A stretch of 64,000 bases of DNA, taken from NCBI RefSeq assembly GCF_000243155.2, contig NC_018017.1, positions 310,001-374,000 on the forward strand. The letters are read 5' to 3'. This DNA comes from Desulfitobacterium dehalogenans ATCC 51507 (GTDB lineage: Bacteria; Bacillota; Desulfitobacteriia; Desulfitobacteriales; Desulfitobacteriaceae). The notes under the pieces are model-generated. The model had not been told where the DNA came from. It was given only the letters and a program-made list of their open reading frames with translations, and ran no database searches. Shown here one piece after another: positions 1 to 8,151 of this stretch (the stretch's first letter is position 1; each line of letters begins with the position of its first letter). The position numbers and the translations under genes were made by a program.

Positions 1-177
1 GGTATCTTTGTTGGCATCTAAGAAATCGATAAGACTCTGTGCTCCGGAACTGATTTGAGCAAGCTCCCTCAAACCGGATTGCTCCTGCAATGCCTTCAGT
101 CCTTCAGTGCTTAAGGGTTGCTCAAACAAGAGTCTTAGTAATTGATACACATAGAGTCGCCCTTCGTGTACCCCCAT
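1..177 (-). CDS. TorD/DmsD-like redox enzyme chaperone (N-terminal part, cut by window edge)
   Basis: Only the first 59 codons are present; the gene continues past the left edge. The reverse-strand reading begins MGVHEGRLYVYQLLRLLFEQ and continues with a P-L-S-T-E-G-L pattern. This helical start, with a leucine-rich segment and a short proline turn, is typical of TorD/DmsD-family cytoplasmic chaperones, which hold molybdopterin oxidoreductase subunits before Tat export. An AAAGGAGG ribosome site lies 7-8 bases ahead of the ATG at 177, which fixes the start. With only 59 residues visible, another all-helical protein is possible. Seen: start, RBS, sequence pattern. Inferred: family. Confidence 0.5.
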   Translation of the reverse strand, partial: MGVHEGRLYVYQLLRLLFEQPLSTEGLKALQEQSGLRELAQISSGAQSLIDFLDANKDT

Positions 178-400
178 GCCTCTGCCTCCTTTCCTTGTGA
201 TACAAACATCTTCAATTTAACCGTTAAATATTAAAGGAATGTAACAAAACATTACCCAAATATTACGGAGATATTAATTTGTGAAATTTTGTTTTAAACA
301 AGAGAGTATTTACTAAACTAAATTATACAATAATCAATGGATGAGCTTGATTGGTAATATTTTAAAGTACATTTTCCCATTTTTCCATAAAAGCCCCTAC

Positions 401-434
401 TTATCCACAAAAATATCCACAAAGCTGTGGATAA
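401..434. promoter_or_regulatory. Cluster of three DnaA boxes in an AT-rich intergenic region
   Basis: TTATCCACA occurs perfectly at 401-409 on the + strand and again, inverted, at 426-434. A one-mismatch copy (ATATCCACA) sits between them at 413-421. The host intergenic region (178-634, 457 bases) is otherwise AT-rich and holds no gene I can support; it must contain the promoters of the TorD-like gene and of feoB. Three boxes in 34 bases would be expected of a DnaA-binding regulatory cluster. No dnaA/dnaN neighbours are in view, so a chromosomal origin is unlikely. Confidence 0.6.
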
Positions 435-634
435 AGGGGATAACTTTGTTAATAAACTGCTAATGGCCCTTAAATTCTTAAATAATTTGATAAACCCTAT
501 TGATTATCTCACGAGTAAGGCTATACTAACTTTTGTAGTGGAATGTATATGAGGTTGGAATGTGAAAAGAGTAGTTAAGATTTAAAAAGAAATATTAGTC
601 TAAGATGCTCTAAAAAGAAGGCTAGGAGATTATT

Positions 635-2989
635 ATGAAGCTTAATGAATTAGGAACAGGCCAAAGTGCGTCTATTGTCTCCGTAGGCGGGAAGGGTGCC
701 CTGCGTCAGCATTTTCTCGATATGGGCGTCATCCCCGGTGCCATCGTGACGATGGTTAAGCTGGCACCCTTGGGAGACCCTATGGAAGTGCGCATACACG
801 GCTATGAATTGACACTGCGCCTGGCCGATGCAGAAGAAATTGAAATCCTAGCGGTTGATGAGGTGGAAAAGTTATCGGAAAGAACTAAGAAGAGGGAACA
901 GGTCAAGCATCCAGGCCTTGGGGAGACCGGAATATTTCACACGAAGGCGGATGGCAACCCCCTGCCGGACAGCGAGCTCCTTACCTTTGCTCTGGCGGGC
1001 AATCAGAACAGCGGTAAGACGACCCTATTTAACCAACTGACCGGTTCCAATCAACGGGTAGGCAACTTTCCGGGAGTGACGGTGGATAGAAAAGACGGCG
1101 TCATCAGGGGGCACTCCAATACTCTGGTCACTGATCTGCCGGGAATCTACTCTATGTCCCCTTACAGCAATGAAGAACTGGTGACCCGTCAGTTTTTGCT
1201 TCAGGACAAGCCCAAGGGGATCATTAACATCGTGGATGCCACCAATATCGAAAGAAATCTGTATCTCACTATGCAGTTAATGGAATTGAACATTCCTATG
1301 GTACTGGCCCTGAACATGATGGATGAAGTACGGGAAAACGGCGGTTCTATTCACATTAACGAAATGGAGAATAGGCTGGGAATACCTGTTGTCCCCATCG
1401 TGGCAAGCAAAAACGAAGGAATCCAGGAGCTGGTGGATCACGCCATCCATGTGGCCAAAAACCAGGAACGGCCCGGAAGGATGGACTTTTGCGATCCGGA
1501 ACACGATAACGGCGCTGTCCACCGCTGTCTCCATGCCATCATCCATCTGATTGAAGATCATGCGCAACAGGCTCAAATTCCTCTGCGCTTTGCTGCCAGC
1601 AAGGTGGCTGAAGGGGATGAGGAGATTCTCAAAGCGCTGGATTTGAATCAAAACGAGCTGGAACTTCTCGACCATATCATTCAACAGATGGAAGAAGAGA
1701 GAGGCTTGGATCATGGGGCAGCCATTGCGGATATGCGGTTTAAATTCATCAAAGAAATATGCGATGCAACGGTGGTTAAGCCTAAAGAGAGCAAGGAATA
1801 CGCCCGAAGTGTGGCCATTGATAATGTACTGACAGGGAAATTTACAGCCATTCCAGCTTTTGTGGGGATTATGAGTCTGGTCTTCTGGCTGACCTTTGGC
1901 GTGATCGGCACCTGGTTAGCGGATATCCTAGACATGGGAATCACCTGGCTGTCGGGGGTGGTGGATCTCGGCTTGACCGCCTACGGGATTAACCCTGTTG
2001 TCCACTCTTTGATTATTGACGGTATCTTTGCCGGTGTGGGCAGTGTGTTGAGCTTTTTGCCGATTATCGTGACCTTGTTCTTCTTCCTATCCATCCTTGA
2101 GGATAGTGGTTATATGGCCCGGGTGGCCTTTGTCATGGACAAGCTTTTAAGGAAAATCGGCCTTTCCGGCCGCAGCATCGTGCCCATGCTGATCGGGTTT
2201 GGGTGCTCTGTTCCCGGGGTTATGGCCAGCAGGACCCTTCCTTCCGAACGGGACCGCAAAATGACCATTCTGCTGACTCCTTTTATGAGCTGTTCTGCTA
2301 AGCTGCCGATTTACGCTCTCTTTACGGCGGCATTCTTCCCCAGGTACGGAGCCCTGGTGATGATCGGGCTGTATTTTACCGGAATCGTGGTGGGGATACT
2401 TTTTGCCTTGCTTTTAAAAGGAACGATGTTTAAAGGAGAACCGGTCCCCTTTGTTATGGAACTTCCCAATTACCGCATGCCAGGTTTCAAGAATGTAGGG
2501 CAGCTTCTGTGGGACAAAGCCAAGGACTTTATTACCAGAGCCTTTACCGTGATTTTTGTGGCAACGATTATTATTTGGTTCCTGCAGTATTTTGACCCGC
2601 GCTTGAATGTGGTCTCCGATTCCCAGGACAGCTTGCTGGCTTTGGTTTCGGGTATGATTGCTCCGATTTTCGTACCTCTTGGTTTTGGAGATTGGCGGAT
2701 TTCGACGGCTCTTATCACGGGATTCATGGCTAAAGAAAGCGTGGTTTCCACTTTGACCGTATTATTGGGAGGATCTGCCGCTTCTCTGTCAAGTATGTTC
2801 ACTCCCTTCTCAGCCATTGTATTTCTGGTATTTACCTTGCTGTATACTCCATGTGTGGCGGCCATCGCCTCTGTAAAGCGTGAACTTGGCGGAAAATGGG
2901 CAGTGGGTGTAGTGGTTATACAATGTGTTATCGCTTGGGTGGTGGCCCTATTAGTCAATCTCTTTGGTATAATGATAGGGTGGGTGTAG
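635..2989 (+). CDS. feoB: FeoA-FeoB fusion, ferrous iron transporter
   Basis: Inner-membrane Fe(II) uptake protein of 784 residues. Residues 1-75 are a FeoA (SH3-like) domain fused to the N terminus. The GTPase domain follows, with the P-loop GNQNSGKTT at about 122-130, DLPG (G3) at 167-170 and NMMD (G4) at 227-230. After a helical insertion domain, the second half is hydrophobic with the FeoB Gate repeats, including conserved cysteines in GFGCSVPG and FMSCSAKLP. A good GGAG site precedes the ATG. The stop is four bases before the small Cys-rich partner gene, so the two form a feo operon. No Fur box could be recognised with certainty. Assignment is secure; the FeoA fusion replaces a separate feoA. 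Confidence 0.95.
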   Translation: MKLNELGTGQSASIVSVGGKGALRQHFLDMGVIPGAIVTMVKLAPLGDPMEVRIHGYELTLRLADAEEIEILAVDEVEKLSERTKKREQVKHPGLGETGIFHTKADGNPLPDSELLTFALAGNQNSGKTTLFNQLTGSNQRVGNFPGVTVDRKDGVIRGHSNTLVTDLPGIYSMSPYSNEELVTRQFLLQDKPKGIINIVDATNIERNLYLTMQLMELNIPMVLALNMMDEVRENGGSIHINEMENRLGIPVVPIVASKNEGIQELVDHAIHVAKNQERPGRMDFCDPEHDNGAVHRCLHAIIHLIEDHAQQAQIPLRFAASKVAEGDEEILKALDLNQNELELLDHIIQQMEEERGLDHGAAIADMRFKFIKEICDATVVKPKESKEYARSVAIDNVLTGKFTAIPAFVGIMSLVFWLTFGVIGTWLADILDMGITWLSGVVDLGLTAYGINPVVHSLIIDGIFAGVGSVLSFLPIIVTLFFFLSILEDSGYMARVAFVMDKLLRKIGLSGRSIVPMLIGFGCSVPGVMASRTLPSERDRKMTILLTPFMSCSAKLPIYALFTAAFFPRYGALVMIGLYFTGIVVGILFALLLKGTMFKGEPVPFVMELPNYRMPGFKNVGQLLWDKAKDFITRAFTVIFVATIIIWFLQYFDPRLNVVSDSQDSLLALVSGMIAPIFVPLGFGDWRISTALITGFMAKESVVSTLTVLLGGSAASLSSMFTPFSAIVFLVFTLLYTPCVAAIASVKRELGGKWAVGVVVIQCVIAWVVALLVNLFGIMIGWV

Positions 2990-2993
2990 ACCG

Positions 2994-3152
2994 ATGGATG
3001 GATTAAGTAGTTTTCTTCTTGTGCTCATCATGGTGGGATTTTTGGCGGCCATACGTTCCATCTGGAGGAAAAAGGATAACCCATGCGGGGGCTGCGGAGG
3101 AGACTGCACTTCCTGCAAGCATTCAAACCCACCGGATCAAGCTAAGAAATAA
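2994..3152 (+). CDS. FeoB-associated Cys-rich membrane protein
   Basis: A 52-residue protein starting MDGLSSFLLVLIMVGFLAAI, four bases downstream of feoB. It has a single N-terminal membrane helix, a basic stretch, then a cysteine cluster (C-G-G-C-G-G-D-C-x-x-C) and a short hydrophilic tail. This is the layout of the FeoB-associated Cys-rich membrane protein family (52 residues is normal), thought to assist FeoB, possibly like FeoC. The cysteines could bind iron or zinc. Start is set by coupling to the feoB stop; no strong independent RBS is visible. An intrinsic terminator follows at 3187-3216. Confidence 0.85.
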   Translation: MDGLSSFLLVLIMVGFLAAIRSIWRKKDNPCGGCGGDCTSCKHSNPPDQAKK

Positions 3153-3186
3153 AAAGATTGCGGCGGGAAAACCTATCAATAAATGC

Positions 3187-3216
3187 AAAAAGCCAGATTT
3201 TATTCTGGCTTTTTTG
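3187..3216. terminator. Intrinsic terminator between feo operon and lipoprotein gene
   Basis: AGCCAGA at 3191-3197 pairs with TCTGGCT at 3204-3210. The stem has an A-run on its left and a T-run on its right, so it can stop both the rightward feo transcript and the leftward lipoprotein transcript. Confidence 0.85.
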
Positions 3217-3227
3217 TTGGCGGAAAA

Positions 3228-3689
3228 CTACTCAATGGATTGAATTTTGAAATCATCAATGAGCCATTTTCCTTCAATTTTTTTGACTGGTATGGAATAC
3301 TCAATGGTTTCCCTATAGGCCGAGCCATTATCGTAACCTGATACTTTAACGATACAGTATACATTTCCGCTGGTTTCGGTTTCAATATTAACACGTATAA
3401 TCTCCACAGCATCCACTTCTTGAGTAAGCTGATTATCTATGAAAGACTGTTTGAAATCTGCAAAGAGTCCTTGCATGATCTTTGCCCGGTCGGGAGTTAA
3501 AAAGGGGAGCTCATTTTCACCGGTCCAGGTAGTGTAATCAATGTTAAAGGCAGCTGTAAAGTAGTCGTTGACTAAGGTTTCTATGGCAGCTTTATCGGGG
3601 GCATACTGATCATCTGAGCCCATGCATCCGGTAAAAGCCAAGATGCTGAACAGGAGAGCAATCCATAGCAACCCTTTATTTTTCTTCAC
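3228..3689 (-). CDS. Small lipoprotein with NTF2/SnoaL-like fold, function unknown
   Basis: A 153-residue protein with a GTG start. A perfect AAGGAGG lies 7 bases upstream, which excludes a later ATG. Residues 1-21 form a lipoprotein signal peptide ending in a lipobox (AFTG-C, Cys22). The mature part alternates helices and beta strands, with a terminal V-K-K-I-E-G-K-W-L-I-D-D-F pattern. That pattern is typical of the final strands of NTF2-like domains, in which small secreted or regulatory lipoproteins bind ligands. It is monocistronic, flanked by terminators on both sides. No enzymatic motif is visible. Confidence 0.7.
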   Translation of the reverse strand: MKKNKGLLWIALLFSILAFTGCMGSDDQYAPDKAAIETLVNDYFTAAFNIDYTTWTGENELPFLTPDRAKIMQGLFADFKQSFIDNQLTQEVDAVEIIRVNIETETSGNVYCIVKVSGYDNGSAYRETIEYSIPVKKIEGKWLIDDFKIQSIE

Positions 3690-3764
3690 TAAAAAACCTC
3701 CTTAAAATGGCGACAGCGGTCGCAACACTCGTCTTAGGAATTCTCAAGTTGTCTTTTGAGATAA

Positions 3765-3807
3765 CTAAAAAATAGCCCCATGAGCAAGGATAAAGGCTAT
3801 TTTTTAG
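3765..3807. terminator. Bidirectional terminator-like hairpin, 13-bp perfect stem
   Basis: CTAAAAAATAGCC (3765-3777) is exactly complementary to GGCTATTTTTTAG (3795-3807), giving A/T tracts on both sides of a short GC core. It sits where the leftward flavoprotein transcript would end. Confidence 0.75.
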
Positions 3808-4087
3808 CTATCCATATTCCCACTATGGCCACTTCTTGCGGATTAGGTTGCATATAGGCTAAGATGTTCCTGCATCTCAGCTTTTTTAATCTGACTTTAT
3901 TATACTCCAGATATACCTTGATATAAAGCCCTTTTACATTGAACGAGACTTCCATCAGCGGGAGATTCGACTCCCGCTGAAGAGAAAGCCTGAGTCCATA
4001 CTGAATTTTAGCCGCCCTTGGGCACCCGCCGCCTCTATAGGCGGCGAGAAGGATGGGTTGGTTCAGTAATAAAGATAGATATTCCAT
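3797..4087 (-). other. Structured element with two strong hairpins; 96-codon open frame of doubtful reality
   Basis: The reverse strand has a 96-codon open frame whose ATG overlaps the flavoprotein stop by one base (TAATG), so coupled translation is conceivable. It has no ribosome site, no recognisable domain, and its stop lies inside the downstream terminator stem. Two GC-rich perfect hairpins lie inside it: CAGCGGGAG/CTCCCGCTG at 3956-3979 and CGCCGCC/GGCGGCG at about 4028-4047. Strong RNA structure in a coding frame, plus the odd composition, suggests a structured noncoding or repeat element rather than a gene. I leave both readings open. Confidence 0.35.
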
Positions 4088-5859
4088 TAATTCTTGGCAG
4101 CACTTGCTCCAGCTATTTTCCCAAAGACATTGATGTCTGCCATTGCATTACCGCCTAAACGGTTTGAACCGTGGACACCACCGGTCACTTCACCGGAAGC
4201 ATATAAGCCAGGTATTATTTTTCCGTCTTTGTCTAGAACTTGAGCATCTTTATTGATTTCAATCCCACCCATTGTATGGTGAACTACAGGAACACGTGCT
4301 CCGCCATAAAAAGGAGCTGTATCAATTTTATTACGATAAAGAGTTCTGCCAAATTGGTCTTTCGTTTTCGACTCAACATGTTTATTAAATTCTGCTACTG
4401 TTTTGACAAGATTCTCCGGATTAATACCCATCATTTGGGCAAGTTCCTCAAGGGTATCGGCCTTATAAGCCCTGCCTTCGGCAATTAAAGAATCGATTGA
4501 TCCAAAGAACTCACTGTCATCTGATCCTTCCGGATAAGAATGCTTATCGACAATAACCCACATTGTAGCGCCTTCTTGTTCCAATATGGCTTTAGACATA
4601 ACGTCCCTGCGCGATCCTTCATCGACAAAACGCTGACCGTTTTTATTGACAAAAATGTTGTCTTCGATATCCCTTGCCACGTTCCCGTCAAGTCCGCCTG
4701 TTTTGGGATCTCCTGTAGGGTGCAGCTGAATATATTCCATTCCGATAAGGTTTGCCCCGACTTTTTCAGCCATGACGATGCCATCTCCGGTAGCTCCCGG
4801 TTGGTTCGTTGTTTTAAGATTTTTTAGTGATGGCCAAATTGTATTATAGGACTCCCTCATTTCAACATTGGCGCTAAATCCGCCGGTTGCGATAATGACT
4901 CCTTTGCTGGCCTTGGCAACGATTTTTCCATTTTCGCCTTCAGCATTTACACCGGTAATTCTGCCGTCTTCTACGATTAAATCCGTTGCTTTAGCATGGG
5001 TAATAATTTCAATTTCATCGCTATGCTGTTTAATATAGTTCATATAGGCATTGACATAACCGGTTCCAAGCGGCTCTACTGGAATATGACCCCTGGCCCA
5101 TAAAGAACCGACAATTGTCTCGATGGTATCTTCATATTTCATGCCAAGACTTTCTAACCATTCAAGAGTGGGATAGGCGTTTTCGACTAATGTTCTTACA
5201 AGCTCCGGCTTACCAAGCTTGTCCCCGCCTTCATATGTGTGAGTATAGTGCTTTTCAATTGAGTCCTCTATTCCTGCCGCTCCTTGTCTTTTTGGATCAA
5301 CGGCATTATAGGCGGCGCCGGAAATAAGCGTATTACCGCCTACGTTTGGCATCTTTTCCAGGACTAAGACCTTAGCTCCATTTTGATGGGCAGATACTGC
5401 TGCTGCAAGCCCGGATCCGCCTCCGCCAATGATAACAACTTCAGTTTCTTTGTTGATCGTTTTATTGGCAGCCTGATTTTTTTCGGGTTTTTTTTGATAG
5501 TCAGCCAGGTTTACCCCTGCTTGTTCTAAGGCCTTTGTAACAGCCGCTATAAGTCCGTTACTGGATAGGGTGGCTCCGGATACAGTATCAATAGCGATAC
5601 TCTGATACTTAAGCATGTCTTCGATAAGCTTAGTAATAGCTGCGCCTCCAAGATCCGGAGTCTCATTTTGCTTTAAAACTTTAATGTCGGTTATTTTTTT
5701 GTCCTGCAGAGAAACCTCAACCTCGATAGAACCGTGAATTCCCTCACCTGTACCTAAGTATGTTTTTACCTCAGAGCTTTTTTGCGCGGTGCAGGCAGTA
5801 CTTGAGAAGACAAGTGCGATAAGCGCCATGAATAAAATGATTTTTTTAAGACCTTTCAC
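4087..5859 (-). CDS. Lipoprotein flavocytochrome-c-type fumarate (or related enoate) reductase with FMN-bind and FAD domains
   Basis: Exported 590-residue reductase. A GTG at 5859 with AAAGGAGG 7-8 bases upstream is the start; a longer upstream reading has no RBS. Residues 1-22 are a lipoprotein signal ending S-T-A-C (Cys23). Residues about 33-115 form an FMN-bind domain with the covalent-flavin motif D91-x-x-S-G-A-T97-x-S. Residues 140-590 form an FAD domain opening with VVIIGGGGSG and closing with the family's G-S-N-R-L-G-G-N-A motif. No heme motif is present, so electrons probably enter through the covalent FMN. Such proteins reduce fumarate, urocanate, acrylates and similar acceptors outside the membrane; the substrate cannot be read here. 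It is divergent from a MerR regulator and has a MerR-type promoter. Confidence 0.85.
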   Translation of the reverse strand: MKGLKKIILFMALIALVFSSTACTAQKSSEVKTYLGTGEGIHGSIEVEVSLQDKKITDIKVLKQNETPDLGGAAITKLIEDMLKYQSIAIDTVSGATLSSNGLIAAVTKALEQAGVNLADYQKKPEKNQAANKTINKETEVVIIGGGGSGLAAAVSAHQNGAKVLVLEKMPNVGGNTLISGAAYNAVDPKRQGAAGIEDSIEKHYTHTYEGGDKLGKPELVRTLVENAYPTLEWLESLGMKYEDTIETIVGSLWARGHIPVEPLGTGYVNAYMNYIKQHSDEIEIITHAKATDLIVEDGRITGVNAEGENGKIVAKASKGVIIATGGFSANVEMRESYNTIWPSLKNLKTTNQPGATGDGIVMAEKVGANLIGMEYIQLHPTGDPKTGGLDGNVARDIEDNIFVNKNGQRFVDEGSRRDVMSKAILEQEGATMWVIVDKHSYPEGSDDSEFFGSIDSLIAEGRAYKADTLEELAQMMGINPENLVKTVAEFNKHVESKTKDQFGRTLYRNKIDTAPFYGGARVPVVHHTMGGIEINKDAQVLDKDGKIIPGLYASGEVTGGVHGSNRLGGNAMADINVFGKIAGASAAKN

Positions 5860-5922
5860 ATTCTTTCCTCCTTTAATAAGTTTAGCTGAAATTGTTAAAG
5901 GCAATAGCCTTGACATTTTTGA

Positions 5923-5953
5923 ATTTTAAAGTATACACTAGCTATACAGTCAA
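5923..5953 (-). promoter_or_regulatory. MerR-type promoter with 19-bp spacer and central dyad
   Basis: On the reverse strand a -35 TTGACT (5953-5948) and a -10 TAAAAT (5928-5923) are separated by exactly 19 bases. The spacer holds the inverted repeat GTATA-N7-TATAC (5931-5947). Overlong spacers with a central dyad are the hallmark of promoters that MerR-family regulators untwist to activate. The element drives the flavoprotein gene and faces the divergent MerR gene at 6061. Confidence 0.8.
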
Positions 5954-5969
5954 GCCTTTTTTTATCCTG

Positions 5970-6029
5970 GATAAAGGAAACTTGCTTCAGGTGGAGTTAA
6001 AACTCCACCTGAAGCAAGTTTCCTTTATC
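5970..6029. repeat. 60-bp perfect palindrome
   Basis: GATAAAGGAAACTTGCTTCA continuing to GGTGGAGTT (5970-5998) is the exact reverse complement of 6001-6029, with AA at the centre. A 29-bp perfect stem with a 2-base loop lies between the MerR-type promoter and the regulator's ribosome site. There is no T-run after either arm, so it is not an ordinary terminator. If transcribed it would form a very stable hairpin in the regulator's leader. Confidence 0.9.
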
Positions 6030-6060
6030 ACTGAACTCCATTAGACAAAGGAGGAGTGGC

Positions 6061-6951
6061 ATGAATTTTATAAGAGTAAGTAAATTTGGTTCTATTACTG
6101 GAATATCTAGAAAAGCTTTGATTTTTTACGACAAACAGAAATTGATTTCTCCAGAAAAAGTAAGTGATAATAGCTACCGTTACTATTCTTTCGGTCAAAT
6201 TGATACAGCAATGATTATAAAAACCTTGAGTGAAATGGGTATTCCTTTAAAAGAAGTGAGGGATTATTTGAATAAGCGTTCTCCGGATAATATTATACAT
6301 TTATTGGAGAAGCGCAAAGATCTGATTGAGCAGGAGATGATAAGGCTCGAAAGAATCTATAGTTTAATTAATAAGCGCCTTGAACTTACTTATAAAGGGC
6401 GATATATTGAACCCGGAAAAATTGAATGCGGATATTTCCCGGAAGAAAAACTATTTCTAGGTCCGGATATACCTGAAACAGAATCACTTGAAGAGGCCTG
6501 GGAATATCTTTCTGAATTCCATGAAACCTGTATTCGTCAAGAGATTGAATTCGGAAGACCAATTGGCTGTATCATCAAAAGAGAATTTTTAACGATAAAG
6601 GGCTATCACCTTCTGTCCAATTATTATTACACGCTGAATAATGATGATATTCGTGCCAATTTCCTTAAACCTGCCGGACTATATGTCATTGGCTATGAAT
6701 ATACCAGCTATGGACAAACAGATGCTTTATACAGCAGGATTAAAAAATATATTAATGATAATGGCTTGAACATATGTGGTGACATATATACGGAATACAT
6801 CCTTGATGAAGTCGTTATGCAGAATCCGAAAAATTACCTGGCCCAAGTTGCTATACAAGTTGAAAAAGCGGAGATTGAACTGGAGCAAGCATATTATCAT
6901 GACCCGATATATGAACCACAACCGGATTCTTTTCAATATCCGAAGATTTGA
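6061..6951 (+). CDS. MerR-family regulator with GyrI-like ligand-binding domain
   Basis: A 296-residue transcription factor. Residues about 5-75 are a winged-helix MerR domain (G-I-S-R-K-A-L-I-F-Y-D then R-Y-Y-S). A coiled linker follows (residues about 80-120, L-E-K-R-K-D-L-I-E-Q). Residues about 125-285 resemble a GyrI/BmrR-type effector domain that binds small amphipathic molecules. AAAGGAGG at 6047-6054 sets the ATG. It is divergent from the flavoprotein gene, whose promoter has the MerR-specific spacing, so activation of that gene by a substrate-like ligand is the simplest reading. Effector unknown. Confidence 0.85.
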   Translation: MNFIRVSKFGSITGISRKALIFYDKQKLISPEKVSDNSYRYYSFGQIDTAMIIKTLSEMGIPLKEVRDYLNKRSPDNIIHLLEKRKDLIEQEMIRLERIYSLINKRLELTYKGRYIEPGKIECGYFPEEKLFLGPDIPETESLEEAWEYLSEFHETCIRQEIEFGRPIGCIIKREFLTIKGYHLLSNYYYTLNNDDIRANFLKPAGLYVIGYEYTSYGQTDALYSRIKKYINDNGLNICGDIYTEYILDEVVMQNPKNYLAQVAIQVEKAEIELEQAYYHDPIYEPQPDSFQYPKI

Positions 6952-7011
6952 GTAAAATAGAATATAGAGAAATCGCTCTATCAAAAAAGCTAAGAGAAAG
7001 GACTAGAGGCT

Positions 7012-7935
7012 ATGAACATAACAGTAGTGGGTGCTGGAGCTACCGGAGGATACTTTGGCGCAAGATTGGCGGAAAGCGGACTTAATGTAACTTTCTTAGT
7101 ACGTGAGAAACGGGCAGCTCAGCTGAGAGACAAGGGCCTGGTGATCAAGAGTGGGGTAGGGGATCTGACCCTTGAGGCTCCTCAGATAGCCATCAATGCG
7201 GAGGATATTCCTGCCTGTGACTTAGTGCTGCTGGGATTGAAAAACTATCAGCTGGCGGCAAGCCTTCCCCAGCTCAAGGTCTTAGTGGCTCGAGGGGCCA
7301 AAATACTGCCCTTTCTCAATGGGGTAGAGCATTTTGAACTACTGGCTAAGGAGTTTGGCCAAGAGAATGTTCTGGGTGGCGTCTGCAAAATCATCTCCAC
7401 TCTCGACTCAGAAGGAACCATTCATCATACCGGCAAAGTCCACCAGATCATCTTCGGAGAATTGGAACCCTCCGGTAAGGAATTTTGCTTGCAGCTGGAA
7501 CAAGCGATGTCGAAGGCCAACATCAAGGTAAAATATACGGAGAATATCTTGAATGAAATCTGGAGTAAGTATGCCTTTATCGCCGTATTCTCCGGGGTCA
7601 CCTCCGCCGGAGATCTCACCACGGATCAAATCTGCGCTCATGAGGCCACGATAAAAGTCTACCGCCATTCCCTGGAAGAGATGAAAAGTCTGGCCGATGC
7701 CTACGGAGTAGCTTTATCCGAGGATTTCGTGGAACAAAATGTGGAGGGTCTGCCGAAATACGCAAAAGGCTCCACATCCTCCATGCATCAGGACATGCGC
7801 AAAGGATTGCTTCTGGAAGTAGAGAGCCTTCAGGGCGCCGCGATCCGTCTGGCTGGTAAAAAGGATATGAAACTGCCCACCATCGAAACGTTGTATGGAT
7901 TGATTAAGCCTTATGAGATGGGGAGTGAAGGGTAA
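7012..7935 (+). CDS. Ketopantoate reductase family protein (PanE/ApbA-like)
   Basis: A 307-residue cytosolic NADPH-dependent 2-oxoacid reductase. It begins MNITVVGAGATGGYFGARLA, the dinucleotide-binding G-x-G-x-x-G loop of ApbA/PanE at residues 7-12. The C-terminal half is all-helical, with K-Y-A-F near 184 and S-S-M-H-Q-D-M near 258 matching the conserved substrate-site elements (S-S-M-x-x-D). It could make pantoate, but no other pan gene is nearby and the neighbours are catabolic, so it may reduce another 2-keto acid. It ends at an intrinsic terminator (7958-7988). Confidence 0.8.
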   Translation: MNITVVGAGATGGYFGARLAESGLNVTFLVREKRAAQLRDKGLVIKSGVGDLTLEAPQIAINAEDIPACDLVLLGLKNYQLAASLPQLKVLVARGAKILPFLNGVEHFELLAKEFGQENVLGGVCKIISTLDSEGTIHHTGKVHQIIFGELEPSGKEFCLQLEQAMSKANIKVKYTENILNEIWSKYAFIAVFSGVTSAGDLTTDQICAHEATIKVYRHSLEEMKSLADAYGVALSEDFVEQNVEGLPKYAKGSTSSMHQDMRKGLLLEVESLQGAAIRLAGKKDMKLPTIETLYGLIKPYEMGSEG

Positions 7936-7957
7936 GATTTTTATAGGTCTATGGATT

Positions 7958-7988
7958 GCCCCGTAGTAGATTTACTACGGGGCTTTTT
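7958..7988 (+). terminator. Intrinsic terminator after the PanE-like gene
   Basis: GCCCCGTAGTA (7958-7968) pairs with TACTACGGGGC (7973-7983) around a 4-base loop, followed by TTTTT. Confidence 0.9.
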
Positions 7989-8055
7989 AGATAGATCAGA
8001 AAGTATAAGCTGCCATGACCTACGAATAGTGTCTTACCGCTGTAGGGAGAGATTC

Positions 8056-8131
8056 TGTATACAAAAAGGGGATGAATAGGCAGGAATTAGGGGAAAAATA
8101 ACGAATATATTTATTTGGAAGACTGTCGACA
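8056..8131. promoter_or_regulatory. Two candidate GntR operators ahead of the GntR gene
   Basis: TGTATACA at 8056-8063 and TGTCGACA at 8124-8131 are 8-base palindromes differing only in the central two bases. They match the TNGT-N-ACNA style of FCD-type GntR operators. The second is 10 bases ahead of the regulator's ribosome site, consistent with autorepression. The same words recur ahead of the hydantoinase, the MFS carrier and the arylmalonate-decarboxylase-like gene. Confidence 0.6.
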
Positions 8132-8151
8132 TGGAACTCGAGGAGGATATT

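Noticed and set aside
401-434. Chromosomal origin of replication
   Set aside because: Only three DnaA boxes and no dnaA, dnaN, rpmH or gyr neighbours; kept only as a DnaA-box cluster.
3956-3979. tRNA or tRNA T-arm fragment
   Set aside because: The stem-loop resembles a T-arm, but no acceptor, D or anticodon arms can be built around it.
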